DNA of 64,000 nucleotides from Pseudogymnoascus destructans (GCF_001641265.1 NW_020167553.1:62001-126000); one strand, 5' to 3'; shown: positions 43,130 to 54,798, numbered from the stretch's first letter. The notes: generated by a model not told the origin, from the letters alone. Numbers and translations are program-made.

Positions 43130-44717
43130 TCACCGGCGAATATCCACGCTCGACCCCCTAGTGGAATCCATACTCGGCCTCGGCATCGATGAGATACTCG
43201 AGCTCCTCCTCCTGTGCTGGCGCTCTTCGTTCGGGTCCTGTGTCTGTAGGCCTGATTGGCGCGCGAACAGGTTTAGGACATCAGTGAGGGATACGACACC
43301 CGTGAGGCGGCCGGAACGGACGCCTGGGTATGCCGCAGCGGAGATGGATGGGTAGGCGGGCGACAGAGGAGGCGAGGCGGAGGGGTGCGTCCCATGGGGC
43401 TGAGCGGCAGCGAGGACGGATGGAACAGCTTGTGGCGTTGGTGTTGGGGCCGGAGAGGGGGACTCGGTAACCCACATGCGCTGGGAGGTAGTAGCGACGA
43501 GTTTAGCGACGGTGTGAGCGAGGGTAGAATCGGGGTGGACGTGGAAGACGGGGACGGAGTCCTTGCCGTTGTCTGTGCCGCGCTCCATGAGGATGACGGA
43601 GATGAAGTGGGTGCAGGAGGATTTGAGGAGGGGGAGGGAGCTGGTCTTGGTGAGGTGCTTGACGTCAGTGGTGGAGATGTTGCCGATGACGTTGAGGCCA
43701 TTGTCGACGACGGCGAGGGAGGAGAGGCCTTCGGTGCTCATGAGGAGGAGGGCTTCGGTGAGGGGTTTGTCGCCGCTGGTTGTATTAGCATTCATACTCG
43801 AGGATGTATAAAAGCGACACTTACTTGATAGCGATGATCTGGTGCGTCCCAATCTGCAAATCCCTCAAAATCTTCGGGTACAGCCTCTCAATAACAGGGA
43901 AGCAATTTCCATTCTCCCACAAAAAGTTCAACAGCTTGAACTGACTCAGCACCCCCACAACATCCTGTGTACCCTCCTTCACAACAATGATCCGATGCAC
44001 ACCCCCCGCAAAGAACTCCAGCGCCGCCGACAAGCTCTGTGGTTCCTCAAGCGTGACGAGCGGTGCCTTCTTCGCCAAGGATACCACATCCCCCAGCGGA
44101 ATTTCCACGCCCTCCCGTCCCTTCCGCGCAATCTCAGTATATGTCTCTATCATATCTGGGTCCGGGCTTCCGAGACCAAGCACAACGAGGAGATAAGCGT
44201 TCAAATCACCATAATCGAACGTCCCACAAGCCGTAGACGTCTTCGCGTCTTCACGGATAAGCACAACACGCGGCGAACCGGACGTAATCAAAATCTCCCA
44301 CCGTCAGCATCTCACACCCCTTATCGCGCGGCGCAGGGGACTTACATTCGTAGCCTCCTCGACACTCGTGTTCGTCTCCACGAACCTCACGTCCTCGGCA
44401 GTAACCAAGTCGCCAATCTCAATCGAGCGCCAGTCTCTCCCCGTGAACCTCGCATCAGGCTTATTCAGCGGCGTCGGGTTGTTGAGGAGCTCTTGCACGG
44501 CGGCCTGCGAGAGGGAGGGGTGGCGCTGGTTCCGTGGCGGGGGGGGGTGCGGGCGCATGCCGTCGGCGAAGCTGGAGCGGTGGCTGAGGGAGCCGGAGTG
44601 GGGTGAGGCGGGTGGGACGGGGACGGTGCGGTCAGCTTGTGCGCCTTGGGAGCTGTCTTGAGGCGTGAGGAGGGGGGTGTTGGTTGATTTCGTAGGGTCT
44701 GAGGTTGGAGGCGTCAT
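43130..44717 (-). CDS. sds23: Sds23/Moc1-type CBS-domain regulator
   Basis: Homologue of fission yeast Sds23/Moc1 and budding yeast Sds23/24, which inhibit PP2A-type phosphatase and influence cell-cycle progression and stress response. Exons are 44717-44346, 44294-43825 and 43775-43130, giving 495 residues. Introns are 51 and 49 bp, both starting GTAAGT, and both joins are in frame ([13 protein letters not shown] and [15 protein letters not shown]). CBS repeats occupy most of residues 90-420: AARRD-like opening [55 protein letters not shown] and [20 protein letters not shown]. The last repeat is split by a Pro/Ala-rich insertion ([14 protein letters not shown]). The C-terminus is Ser/Arg-rich ([20 protein letters not shown]), resembling phosphorylation sites. 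Both the FHA gene and Sds23 run left on the minus strand. Confidence 0.9.
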
Positions 44718-45053
44718 TTTGAGGAATGTGTTGGGGAGTTGGCTTTTTGGACAGTTGGTGGGCGGGGAAAGAATGGATGATGCAGTTGGGAGCTGCAATG
44801 GCAAATCCCAGCCCCACCATTGGTCACACCCCACCATCTCGATATCTGGTTTCCCGCCCCGCCCCGTAACTTAATGGCGCCTGCCATTTTATAACTCATA
44901 GCCGGAATAGTCGATAGACATACGTTTTGTTAATTTATTTATAGGAGAATGTCTATATAAGTATATTCCATGATTGATTGAGTATCTGGCTTATAAGAAT
45001 TTATTGTGCGGAGTGATTTTTTTTAAAAAAAAATATTACGATAACCTCCATGC
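44718..45053. other. Sds23 promoter side, up to the second mobile block
   Basis: Includes the Sds23 promoter. A homopolymer-rich TTTTTTTTAAAAAAAAA tract lies at 45018-45035. No gene. Confidence 0.4.
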
Positions 45054-45087
45054 ATAACGTGGCTTATCAGTACCTCGCACACTTTCC
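45054..45087. repeat. left terminus similar to 57910-57957 in inverse orientation
   Basis: ATAACGTGGCTTATCAGTAC followed by CTCGCACACTTT. The reverse complement of 57910-57957 reads GTAACGTGGTTTATCAGTAC, has a duplicated 17-bp piece, then CTCGGACACTTT. I read these as terminal inverted repeats of one or two hAT-type elements. I found no matching 8-bp target duplication outside them. Confidence 0.6.
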
Positions 45088-45107
45088 CCCCAACTTACCT
45101 ACCTACT

Positions 45108-46771
45108 TCAAAGTGCGATTGAACCACCACAACATCTAAATGAGGTCCAGAAGCTAAACTGGCAAGTAACATCAATAAAATAGGTGATCTGTTTCCACTC
45201 TGGGGGACTAATATGAAATATATTAGCTGCAGTAAACTCAGTTGTAAACTTATTCACTGCTTCTTGGAGTAAGACTGCTCGTAGCATCATATGTAGGGTT
45301 GAGTCCCATCGCGTTAACACATCTTGGATAAGTCGTAAGACCTTTGCTCCATCTTTAATACACTGTCTTTGGATTCCCATAAATCTCTCTCTTCGCTGTG
45401 AACTTGAATTCACAAAGACAGCTAGCTTCTGAAGCTAGTTTTATATTAGTGGCAATTACTATAAAAATTACTATAAACATACCTTGGCAAGGGTCCATGG
45501 AAGGCCCCTCTCTTTACTTAGATCTCTAATCTCATTGGCTGAATTTTCATCCCAGTCAGTCTGTAGCTCTGAGTTTGTTGGGTTTAATCGGATTGACCCA
45601 AGGAGAGCCTTTTGTGCAAGCTGGACAATATGTGCGAAGCATGGTATATGGTGAATGACTCCATCATGGTATCTTGTTGGCTCTGATGATAGCTCTTTTA
45701 CCATGTCGTTAATAACCCCCATCATTGAAGTATTATTACTTGCATTATCAGTTGTAATACAATGAACTCTACCATCGAGGTGATATTGGGATATAACACG
45801 CTGGACAATGGTTGCAAGATCTTTCCCTGTATGGGCTCCATCAAGATACTCAAACCCAATTAAAGCCTCATGGTATTCCCATTTATCAGGTATGAATGTT
45901 GCCATAATACCCATAAAGGAGTGCCTTGTTCCAGGGCTAGACCAATTGTCAAGAGATAATGCACACCTTGCCCCAGGTACAAGACCATGAAGGGCAATCT
46001 GCTGTGCATTACTAACCATAACATCAAGGCGCCGCCGTAAGGTTGTTGGTGAAGGAAGTGGATATTTCTGATTCTGCCATAATGCCATCTCTCTCCAAAT
46101 AGGATTCTCAACAGATCGGAATGATATGTTAAGAGATACTACAGTCTCAAGAACGTAACTGTAGAATGCTTCCTTTGGGTCGTCTTCTGGTTGTAGCCGC
46201 ATACTCTAAATAATAGTTAGGTATGTTTATAGTAATAAGTATAGTAATATGTAATATTGCTTACTGGAGAGGATTGCGAGAGGCGGAGCTGGCTCTGATG
46301 TAATGTAGAATGGTTTGATGACTTCCTTATACACCCAGCTGATCGAAGGTGAGTGCTCATTGTGCTTGTCCCTGAGCCTTTAATACTTGGGTGGATGAGT
46401 ATTTTCAAACACCTCTGGCAAACAATTACTGGTTCCCCAGTTGATTTTCGAGCTCCTTGGTCAAAGTGTCTCCATGATAATGAGGTCCGGGTTGTTGACC
46501 CCCAGTTGATTTGCTTATCAGTGCTTAAAAACATATTTGGCTGTTCTTTATACCAGGACTGGTAATGCCACCAGTCGTTGAATAGGTCTGCCTTTGAAGG
46601 CGTCCACTTTAGCACATTTAGACCTTGGATCTTTTCTAGCCCATCCCATTGGTTGTTAAGTTGTTGGGAGGACTCAATCTCAGGTGTTCTATTACTAGAT
46701 AAAGGCTCATCAAGAGAGAATACATCACTATAAGGTTGTGCTGGTGAACTTAAAGATTGGTTATAAGACAT
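45108..46771 (-). pseudogene. hAT-family transposase, C-terminally truncated
   Basis: Exons 46771-46265, 46205-45483 and 45434-45108 (518 codons) are joined over introns of 59 and 48 bp. The first exon holds a BED-type zinc finger (VIVCQRCLKILIHPSIKGSG, STHLRSAGC). The second has the hAT catalytic context: LSLDNWSSPGTRHSFMGIMA, then ITTDNASNNTSMMGV, then HIPCFAHIVQLAQKALLG. The third has LTRWDSTLHMMLRAV and WKQITYFIDVT. The reading then stops in unrelated residues. About 150-200 residues, including the hATC dimerisation domain, are missing, and the terminus-like repeat at 45054 follows within 55 bp, so an internal deletion removed the end. It is not expected to be active. Confidence 0.88.
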
Positions 46772-46852
46772 AATATTTTAAAATATTCAATATTATATTA
46801 TTATAAGGAAAATAAAACAGTCAACCTGAATATTTATTAAGGTCTACATCTA

Positions 46853-48712
46853 ACGTACATGTATAGCGAAAGCGCCAAACAAGCGAAAGCGCCAAAATGA
46901 TGCGGTGACCAAACCCCCCAACTAAATGTTAAATTCCTCAACAACAAAACATGCCCCATAAAAACGATGAAAGCCAATTAGTGCTAGCTATCCAGGCTAT
47001 GCAAAGCGACCCAAAGTTACGCCTTCGAGTTGCTGCTAGGATCTATTCTGTGGACCACCGCAAGCTAGGTCGTCGTCTAGAAGGTGTACCTTCACGACGC
47101 GATATCCAAGCCAACTCACGGAAATTAACTAACCTAGAGGAGTCCGTCCTTGTTCAGTATATACTCGACCTAGCTGCCAAAGGGTTTCCTCCTCGGCTGT
47201 CTGTTGTTGAAGATATGGCAAGTCGACTACTTGCAACACGCGACGCGTCACGCGTTGGGTCGCGTTGGGCTTCAAACTTTGTTAAGCGGCGTGTAGAGCT
47301 CCAGACACGCTTTCAGCGCAAATACGACTACCAGAGGGCTAAGTGCGAAGATCCAGAAGTTATTAATGGCTGGTTTGAGCTTGTGCGTAACACAATTGCG
47401 AAATATGGTATCGATGAAGCAGATATCTACAACTTTGATGAGACTGGGTTTATGATGGGCGTTATCTCAACTGCTATGGTTGTAACAAGCTCAGACGGGC
47501 GGGCAAAAGCAAAGAAGGTACAGCCTGGTAATCGGGAATGGGTGATAGTAATCCAAGGCGTTAGTTCTCAAGGTTGGGCAGTACCACCATTTATCATTGT
47601 TGCAGGCAAAAACCACCTTACATCTTGGTATGAGAATAGTGGATTTTCAAGCGATTGGGTGATTTCTGTTACTGAAAATGGCTGGACTACAAACGAGAGA
47701 GGCATGGATTGGATTCAGCACTTTGAGAAGCATACAAAGGCCTGGAGTGTTGGTGGTTATCGCTTGTTAGTCCTTGATGGTCATGAGAGCCACCACTCAG
47801 ATGAGTTTGAGGAGTACTGCAAGGAACACAACATTATTACGCTTTGTATGCCTGCTCACTCTTCTCATCTACTCCAGCCACTTGATGTTGGCTGTTTCGG
47901 CCCGTTAAAGCAGGCCTATGGTCGGCAAATTGAAGATATGATGCAGGCTCATATTTCTCATATTACAAAGGATGACTTCTTTCCTGCCTTCCACGCTGCA
48001 TTTAACACTACAATGACGGAAAGTAACATTCGAGGCGGGTTCCGAGGGGCAGGGCTTCTTCCATTTGACCCTGAGAGAGTGATATCTACACTTGATCTTA
48101 AGTTAAGGACACCAACGCCTCCAAGCTCCCGCCCAGGTACTGCTCAACCTTGGGTTTCTCAGACACCAAACAACCCAATTGAAGCTATGGCACAGTCTAC
48201 ATTTATTAAAACTCGGATTTCACGCCATCAAAATAGCTCTCCAACCTCAATCTATGCAGCTGTTGACCAGTTTACAAAGGGTGCATCGCAAATAATGCAT
48301 CAATTAGCACTGCTAAAGGGAGAGAACCAAAACCTACGACAGGCAAATGAAGTACTAAGCAAGCGCCGGAGAGCTAGGAAAACACGACTACAGCAAGGAG
48401 GATCACTTAGTCAACAAGGGGCGCAAGAGCTACAGGATGAGAGGGATGTTGTGCAGCAGGTAGAGCAGGAAATAAGGGCAAGCCGTGGTCGGAAGCCAAG
48501 GGAAGAAACCCGTGCACGTCGCTGTGGCAAGTGTGGTGAGACTGGGCACAATGCGCGCACGTGTCAGATTGTAATAGACACCTCTGAGGAAGAGGACTCC
48601 GAGTAGTTTCAATTGATTTCTAATGTTGTGGTAGATTTATCGCAATGTTTGTCGTGAGGGTAGATAATTTTGGCGCTTTCGCTTGTTTGGCGCTTTCGCT
48701 ATACATGTACGT
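46853..48712 (+). mobile_element. PogoB: intact pogo-like DNA transposon
   Basis: 1,860 bp bounded by the inverted repeats ACGTACATGTATAGCG and CGCTATACATGTACGT and by TA on both sides (46851-46852, 48713-48714). Subterminal doublets of AGCGAAAGCGCCAAA lie inside both ends and are likely transposase binding sites. It is the intact counterpart of PogoA. No damage is visible, so it may be mobile. Confidence 0.95.
46951..48606 (+). CDS. pogo-type DD35D transposase with CCHC knuckle
   Basis: Intronless transposase of 551 residues. The N-terminal 110 residues form helix-turn-helix/CENP-B-like DNA-binding parts (LRLRVAARIYSVDHRKLGRR, then LVQYILDLAAKGFPPRLSVV and GSRWASNFVKRR). The DDE_1-type core has aspartates in IYNFDETGF (about 162), LLVLDGHESHH (about 275) and LQPLDVGCF (about 311), with 35 residues between the second and third, so DD35D. 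After residue 400 a long charged helix (LLKGENQNLRQANEVLSKRR) may be a coiled coil. A retroviral-type zinc knuckle CGKCGETGHNARTC and the acidic end TSEEEDSE finish the protein. The start is the first ATG after the inverted repeat and agrees with the damaged copy. Confidence 0.95.
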   Translation: MPHKNDESQLVLAIQAMQSDPKLRLRVAARIYSVDHRKLGRRLEGVPSRRDIQANSRKLTNLEESVLVQYILDLAAKGFPPRLSVVEDMASRLLATRDASRVGSRWASNFVKRRVELQTRFQRKYDYQRAKCEDPEVINGWFELVRNTIAKYGIDEADIYNFDETGFMMGVISTAMVVTSSDGRAKAKKVQPGNREWVIVIQGVSSQGWAVPPFIIVAGKNHLTSWYENSGFSSDWVISVTENGWTTNERGMDWIQHFEKHTKAWSVGGYRLLVLDGHESHHSDEFEEYCKEHNIITLCMPAHSSHLLQPLDVGCFGPLKQAYGRQIEDMMQAHISHITKDDFFPAFHAAFNTTMTESNIRGGFRGAGLLPFDPERVISTLDLKLRTPTPPSSRPGTAQPWVSQTPNNPIEAMAQSTFIKTRISRHQNSSPTSIYAAVDQFTKGASQIMHQLALLKGENQNLRQANEVLSKRRRARKTRLQQGGSLSQQGAQELQDERDVVQQVEQEIRASRGRKPREETRARRCGKCGETGHNARTCQIVIDTSEEEDSE

Positions 48713-48872
48713 TATTCTATACGTATTTCTCTATTTCGCTTGAATTCTCCTCTTTAGAATATTTTAGATTACTTGTGGAGTATATGGTAGTAGCGTGTTT
48801 TGGTATTATGGGCCTATAGCCTTATAAGCCAATTATAGTAATATTTATAGTAAACTAAGAAGTGGTAGCGTC
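48713..48872. other. host strip between PogoB and GypsyB
   Basis: 160 bp of AT-rich DNA with TATAGTAATATTTATAGTAA, similar to the intron motif of the hAT gene and of the unknown gene at 54799-55597. Before GypsyB inserted it was continuous with 54745 onward. Confidence 0.6.
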
Positions 48873-49125
48873 TGTCACGGTTCACCAAGGCATAGGGCGC
48901 CAGTTGGGTATTATGAATTAAACTCAATCTAGAGAAGAAAGGAAAGAGAAGAGGAGCACTCGAGCAGTGGCTCGATCTATATACAGCTATTGTGGAGTGA
49001 ATTCTCTTTAGCGAGACCAGTTCTGAGAATTCACTCCACAACTGAAAACTTCGCTCCAACCCCGGAAAGCTCCCCACACCCCTGAACCCCCACTCGAGCT
49101 GCAAGGCGCACTTGATATCGTAACA
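48873..49125 (-). repeat. GypsyB 3' LTR (left)
   Basis: 253 bp, plus-strand ends TGTCACGGTTCACC and GATATCGTAACA, preceded by the GCGTC duplication. Confidence 0.92.
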
Positions 49126-49201
49126 CTACCCCCCCCCTACTCCAGAGTTGATCTCCTGATCAAGAAATCCCATTTTCAAAAAAAAACATTGTCTCCAGCT
49201 C

Positions 49202-50468
49202 TCATTTTGGTTTCTGAGGGTATTTTCTGTGATATGCTTGGGTAACTTCTGGAGAATTTTTAAAGCTCTCTGCAGTATACCATGTCTCATCCGGTGGATA
49301 GTTCTTCCAAGCTGCCTTGTAGAAAAGCTTCTTTCGAATAACTTTTGAGTCGAGGATTTCGTCCACTTCCCACTCCTCTTCGCCATTGACAATGACTGGA
49401 GCATCATTCGAGTCAAGTCTTAATAGATTGGCATGAAATACTGGATGAATCTTCATGCTGTTTGGAAGTTTGAGCCGATATGCAACTTGCCCAATTCGCT
49501 CTAGAATTTCAAAAGGTCCCACTTGCTTGTGGTCTAGCTTCTTTGATGGCCTCTGTGTCTTTATATTTCGAGTTGAAAGCCATACTCTGTCTCCCACTTG
49601 ATAGTGTGGTGCAGGTTTCCTTTTCTTGTTCGCGAAATGTTCCATTTTTGCTTGCGAGAGCGTGATTTCATCCTGCAGAAACTCCCAAACCTTTGCCATG
49701 GTCTGAGCTATGTTCTTGTGCTCTTGTTTGGCTTTGTGATATGCTTGCTGCTCTGTATCGAAGCTCATTCTTGGTTCATAGCCCTTGTTCGCAAAAAACG
49801 CACTTGTCTTGGTTGCATCTGATGGCAAACTGTTGGCAGCAAACTCCGCCATGCACAAGTATGAAACCCAATTGTCTTGAAGATAGTTCACATGAGCTCG
49901 CAAGTAGCGTTCGCTCTGCATTGAATCGCTCAGTCTGTCCATCTGTTTCTGGGTGGAAGGCAGTTGAAAGTTTGGCCGAAATTTTCCAAATTTTGCAGAG
50001 CAAACTCCAGACTTCTTCAATGAACTGAGGACCTCTGTCTGATATTATCGAGTTTGGTAGACCATGGTGCTTCCATACATGTCGAAGTAAGAGCTGTGCT
50101 GTAGCTTCTGCAGTAGTCCCTTCTTGCCCAGCGAAACACGGAATGAAATGTCTTTCTTTCGTCAACCTGCATGCAACAACCAAGATAGCATTGTTCCCTT
50201 CACAGAGTGGTAATCCTGTCACGAAATCCATTGATATATCCATCCATGGTCGACTGTCAATAGGGATTGGTTGTAGAAGTCCATTGTAGGAATCTCGAGA
50301 TGGTTTCGATCTTCGACAACTATGGCAGTTTTTGATATATCGAATTATTGTTTTGTCCATGTTTGGCCAGTAATAGTGCTGTTTCATGACTCGCAGCATC
50401 TTTCCAGCTCCTGGATGTGCACCCAAACTCGATTTTGATATTCTAGCATGCCGTTTTTGAGTTCGCAA
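49202..50468 (-). pseudogene. GypsyB integrase and chromodomain
   Basis: Two overlapping frames. The first (50468-49776) reads the zinc part and catalytic core: KNCHSCRRSKPSRDSYNG, MDISMDFVTGLPL, IISDRGPQFIEEVW and FHPETDGQTERFN. The second (50020-49202) reads the C-terminal part: YQVGDRVWLSTRNIKTQRPS, KLPNSMKIHPVFHANLL, and a chromodomain, EEEWEVDEILDSKVIRKKLF and WKNYPPDETWYTAESF. A shift near 49950-50000 divides them, and another near 50400 separates the integrase from RT/RNase H. Confidence 0.88.
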
Positions 50469-52066
50469 TAAGCCAATGCAACCTCTTTGCTTGTTCGATC
50501 ACCATTCTCAAGCTTCTGTAGTGTAGCCTTGCAGAATTTGTCTTCCAGTTGAGACTTTTGGATTTTCTCAAGAATTGTCATTTCTCTGATATGAGTTTCC
50601 ACTGGAGCTAGCTGAGCTGTTTGGCCTTGTTCTTTGAGTTTCTGAATGTCTGGATGTAGCCTCGAAGGTGGTAGCAACACCTGAAGCTGTTGCTTTTGTC
50701 GATCATCCTCATCATTGCCTTCTGGTCTGTCACCAGGCCTTCGAGTCAAAGCATCTGCTTTTCCATTTTGCTTCCCAGGCCTATAGATGATATGGAAGTT
50801 GTATTGAGAGAGGAATTCAGCCCATCGAGCTTGTCTTCTTGTCAGCTTCTTGGTGGACATGAAGTATTCCAAGCTTTTGTGATCAGACAAGACTTGGACT
50901 GGAAAATCTGTCCCTTCAAGTTCTGGTCTCCATGCTTCGAAACATCTGATGATTGCAAGCAATTCCTTGTCATATATCTCGTAATTGCATTCTGCAGGTG
51001 CTAGCTTTTTCGAGAAGTATGCCACTGGATGTAGAACCCCTTGATCATCTTTTTGTGACAAGACTCCTGATGAGATGAAGTCTAAGGAATCTGCTTCGAC
51101 ATAGGCTGTCTTGTTTCTATCGAAATGCCTCAAGACAGGAGCTTCTGTGACTGTTTGTTTCAACAGCTCGAATGCAGTTTGGCATGCATGAGTCCATTCG
51201 AATATCTGATCCTTTCTGGTAAGGTTCACCAATGGCCTCATGATGCTGGAGTAATTTCGGATGAACCTTGGATAGAAATTGCAGAATCCAATGAAAGCTT
51301 GCATATCCCTGAGCGATTTTGGAGTTCGCCATTCCAATATAGTAGAAACCTTTGCAGGGTCCATGCGAATGCCATTGACTCCCACGATGAGTCCTAGGAA
51401 TTTGGTTTCTTGGACGAAAAACTCACATTTTGAGATATCTGCTTGCAGTCCAGCTTCTCGAAGCTTCTGTAGGACTTTCCTTATGTGCTCTGTATGCTCC
51501 GCTCGAGTAGCACTGTAGATAAGAATGTCATCCATGTATGCGGTGACGAATTGGTTGAGGTAATCCATGAGGGTTTCATTCATGTACCTCTGGAATGTTG
51601 CTGGACCATTTGTGAGTCCGAAGGGCATGACCTTGTATTTGTAGGATCCAAATCGAGTTCTGAATGTAGTGAGGTCTTCATCTTCTTCTGTCTGCATTTG
51701 AATTCGATTGAAGGCATGTCGAATGTCCAGTTTGGTGAGATATTTTGCTCCTATGACTTGGGCCAGCGTTTCATCAATGAGTGGTATGGGATATCGATCC
51801 TTTTTCGTTATGGCATTTAGCTTCCTGTAGTCAACACAGAATCGAAGACCACCACCTGGCTTTCTCACAAACATAATGGGTGAAGAGTATGGGGCTTTGC
51901 TTGCTTCAATGAACCCTTTTGGCAAGTGCTCGAAGACATATTCTTCGACCAAATCAAGTTCTTCCTTTGACATATTCCAGAGTGGTGCATATCCCAGCTT
52001 TGCATCACCTTCGAGTTCAATATGATGGTCTGAAGGTCGATGGGGAGGTAGCTTGTCTGCTGCCAT
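50384..52066 (-). pseudogene. GypsyB reverse transcriptase and RNase H
   Basis: 560 codons open. RT motifs are [36 protein letters not shown] and the catalytic [10 protein letters not shown]. RNase H has [56 protein letters not shown] and [13 protein letters not shown]. It starts in mid-domain at a shift in the A/T homopolymer near 52066-52085. Confidence 0.9.
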
Positions 52067-52695
52067 TTTTGAAAAAAACCCAAAAATTCATGAAATTCCT
52101 TCGGAAGGATCAGTCGAGAGTCAATTTCTTCAGTTTTGGTCTTGTTCTTGTGCTCGATTATGTCCTTCATTGATATAGCAAAGACTTGAGCTCCTCTTTG
52201 CTTCATGAGCATTCGAAATGGTGCTGCGCCAATCATTGCTATGGTGCAAGGTTTTGGTTTTTCCACTTTCGGAGCAGGTTCCGGAGGAGGCATTTCTTTG
52301 GCTTTCTTCTTTGGCCTTTGTCTTTCGCTTTTAGATATAGGCTCTGTTTCGAGGGCTCGATCTGGTATAGAATGGTTGCAATAATCTCCAGTGAAGAGGA
52401 CTTGATCATTGATCATATCGAGAACAACTCCATGTTGCTTCATCCAAGCTTTCCTGAGAATGATGGAATGTTTTCCCAGCGAAGTAATGAATAATGGACA
52501 TAGGCTTTCCACATGCTCTCCCACTTGTAGTCGAAGATATATAGCATGTGTGATAGCAGGGGCAGCCTCTCCATTGAATCCTTCAACTTGTTTTGGCTTC
52601 ACAAGTTCGACTGGGGCTATCCCTTTGATTTCACATATTCTTTCTGCATCAGCAGTATTAATGAAGTTTCCACCTGTGGCACCAGTATCGATCAA
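51865..52695 (-). pseudogene. GypsyB protease region
   Basis: Begins with the aspartic protease motif MIDTGATGGNFI. LGKHSIILRKAWMKQHG follows, then a basic Pro-rich linker, ERQRPKKKAKEMPPPEP. The last normal residues are FHEFLGFF; the frame then leaves the Pol frame at the homopolymer near 52070 and overlaps the RT frame for 200 bp. Confidence 0.88.
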
Positions 52696-52826
52696 TGCAT
52701 GGACAATAGCTTTGTATTTTCCTATTCTACAAGTAGCTAAGAAAGGGGTGTCCGGATCAAAACTGGATCTCGAGGAAGAAGCTGCAATTCTGGCTGCACT
52801 GCCTCTAGTGATGACTTGTCTAGAGG

Positions 52827-54139
52827 CTATTCGTTTTCCGAATCGATGATAGACTCAGCTGTAGATACCTCATTCACTTGAGCTTTGAGCTTCTGGGGAC
52901 AGTCTCGAGCTCGATGTCCATTTTGTTGGCATATGAAGCATTTCCCAAGTTTCATGAGCATTTCTTTTGCTGGATCTTGATGCGGTGGTCGATACAGCTT
53001 CTGTGTCTTGTTTTGCATGTTCAAATCCATTGTAGGTTGAGGGATTGAAGTTCGAAGTGCCTGGCCCTGATTTTGAGTTTGGCCTATGTTGTTCGAAAAT
53101 AACTTTGGCTTCCTTTTGTCTTCTTGTTCCTTGATCCGCTGAATGTTCTGGTCGATGAGCATGCATTTCTTTGCAAACTCGTGAAGTGTAGTAGCTCCAA
53201 CTTCAGCCACTAAGGCTTTCTGCATCTGTTGGTTGACTTTGAAGCGCAAGTCATCCAGCAAAGTTTCTTCAGAGTAATCAAGCTCTGTCGTGAGCCTTTG
53301 GAACTCAGCCCAGAACACTGCAAAGGTGTTGTTTCTCTGATACAGCTTTTGATACTCAGTTTGAGCTGTGTGCCTTCGATCGGGATCACTGAAGACTTTT
53401 TCCAAAAGTTCGAGAATTTCTTCTGCTGTCTGCAATTTGTTTGTAGAGTTTGGTCGAAGCCTTGGATTGACATGTCGAACTGCCAGTCCTCCCAGTCGAC
53501 TCTGAATGTAGCTCATTTGTAAAGTCTGTGTTGGAAAATGATCAATGTTGGCTTCGAGCTTGAGGCGAATTTTCACAACCCAGTCTTCAAATGCTGGCTC
53601 TATCCCATCTGTGAGGATTGGAGGGTCTGGAATCCGAGCTGACAGTCGACAGAGTGGTGTCCTGGTTCATTCTTCAGAGCTTGTTGGGTTTGCTTTTCAA
53701 GATATTTCTGAATTGTTTGTTGCTCTGTGATTTGTTGCTCGTTGCTCTGGATCAGTTCCTGTAACTGGAGAATGGCATCATCCTTTTCAGCCAGTATCGA
53801 ATTTGAGTCCTCTGCTAGGGCCAAATAGTCCCGAAGAATGTTCTTGTGCAAAGTCCATGCCATTTTCTGGTTGGCGACAGATAGTTTCTGGAATTCGTCA
53901 AAGGTTTCAACATTCCATTCAGCCTTTTCATGTCGATTTGCAAGTATAGATTCATGTCTCTCTTGAGCTGTTTTGCCCAGAGTGTGAAGGAAGGTTTTGG
54001 ATTTGAAATTAGGATCATGAAGTTCATTGGTTTGGTTTGCAGAGCTTGGAATTGATGCTCCTTCTGCCAGGGATTCCTGGTCTTGTTCTGGATCATTTCG
54101 AGCTGCCATTGGAGCTTTTTCTTCAGCTGTATAAGCCAT
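52827..54139 (-). pseudogene. GypsyB Gag, one frameshift
   Basis: First frame (54139-53600): MAYTAEEKAPMAARNDPEQD onward, with a coiled-coil-like part (LQELIQSNEQQITEQQTIQK). Second frame (53576-52827): capsid-like WAEFQRLTTELDYSEETLL and zinc knuckle CFICQQNGHRARDC. The frames join near 53640-53660, where the second frame can be followed upstream through PDPPILTDGIEPAFEDWVVK, so a single-base indel divides one Gag. Confidence 0.85.
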
Positions 54140-54491
54140 AGCGAGTTGCTATTTCAATTTCGGTTTATATCGTCAAGTCAGACACATATTGCCAAAGGCC
54201 CTATTGTGCAGTTGTTGGCCGTAGGAGCCACTCGAGAGGAGCGCACTTCCCTCACAGTTATATCCTTGTCGAGGGAGCGTTGTAAAAGGTCTGACTTGCG
54301 AAGGTGGTGTGTGTGTGTTGAGCTGACTGTCGAAAGCCAACTTTGAGGGGTTGCCTGGAGATTGTCCTGGAATTGACTTCAGGATAAGGTTTCTGGTTCT
54401 GGGGTTTTCAAAGAGTGGATTTCGATTTCGATTTCAGAAGAGGGTTCAGCTCAAAGAGCAGGAAAAGAGGTATAAGAGAGATTGAGTTTTA

Positions 54492-54744
54492 TGTCACGGT
54501 TCACCAAGGCATAGGGCGCCAGTTGGGTATTATGAATTAAACTCAATCTAGAGAAGAAAGGAAAGAGAAGAGGAGCACTTGAGCAGTGGCTCGATCTATA
54601 TACAGCTATTGTGGAGTGAATTCTCTTTAGCGAGACCAGTTCTGAGAATTCACTCCACAACTGAAAACTTCGCTCCAACCCCGGAAAGCTCCTCACACCC
54701 CTGAACCCCCACTCGAGCTGCAAGGCGCACTTGATATCGTAACA
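54492..54744 (-). repeat. GypsyB 5' LTR (right)
   Basis: 253 bp, the partner of the left LTR, followed by the GCGTC duplication. Confidence 0.92.
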
Positions 54745-54749
54745 GCGTC
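54745..54749. repeat. target duplication of GypsyB (gcgtc)
   Basis: GCGTC after the right LTR matches 48868-48872 before the left LTR. Confidence 0.9.
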
Positions 54750-54798
54750 AACAGTAGTGTATTGATCTACCTAGACTATTGTAGAAGAAGAAACTAAT

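Larger units (their letters stand above)
48873..54744 (-). mobile_element. GypsyB: chromodomain gypsy element, frameshifted
   Basis: Two 253-bp LTRs (48873-49125 and 54492-54744, TGTCACGG...GTAACA on the plus strand) are flanked by GCGTC at 48868-48872 and 54745-54749. Coding runs on the minus strand from right to left. The polypurine tract next to the 3' LTR reads GTAGGGGGGGGGTAG, like that of GypsyA. All domains are present but at least four frameshifts separate them. The two LTRs differ at only a base or two by eye, so insertion is recent in spite of the broken frames. Confidence 0.93.
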
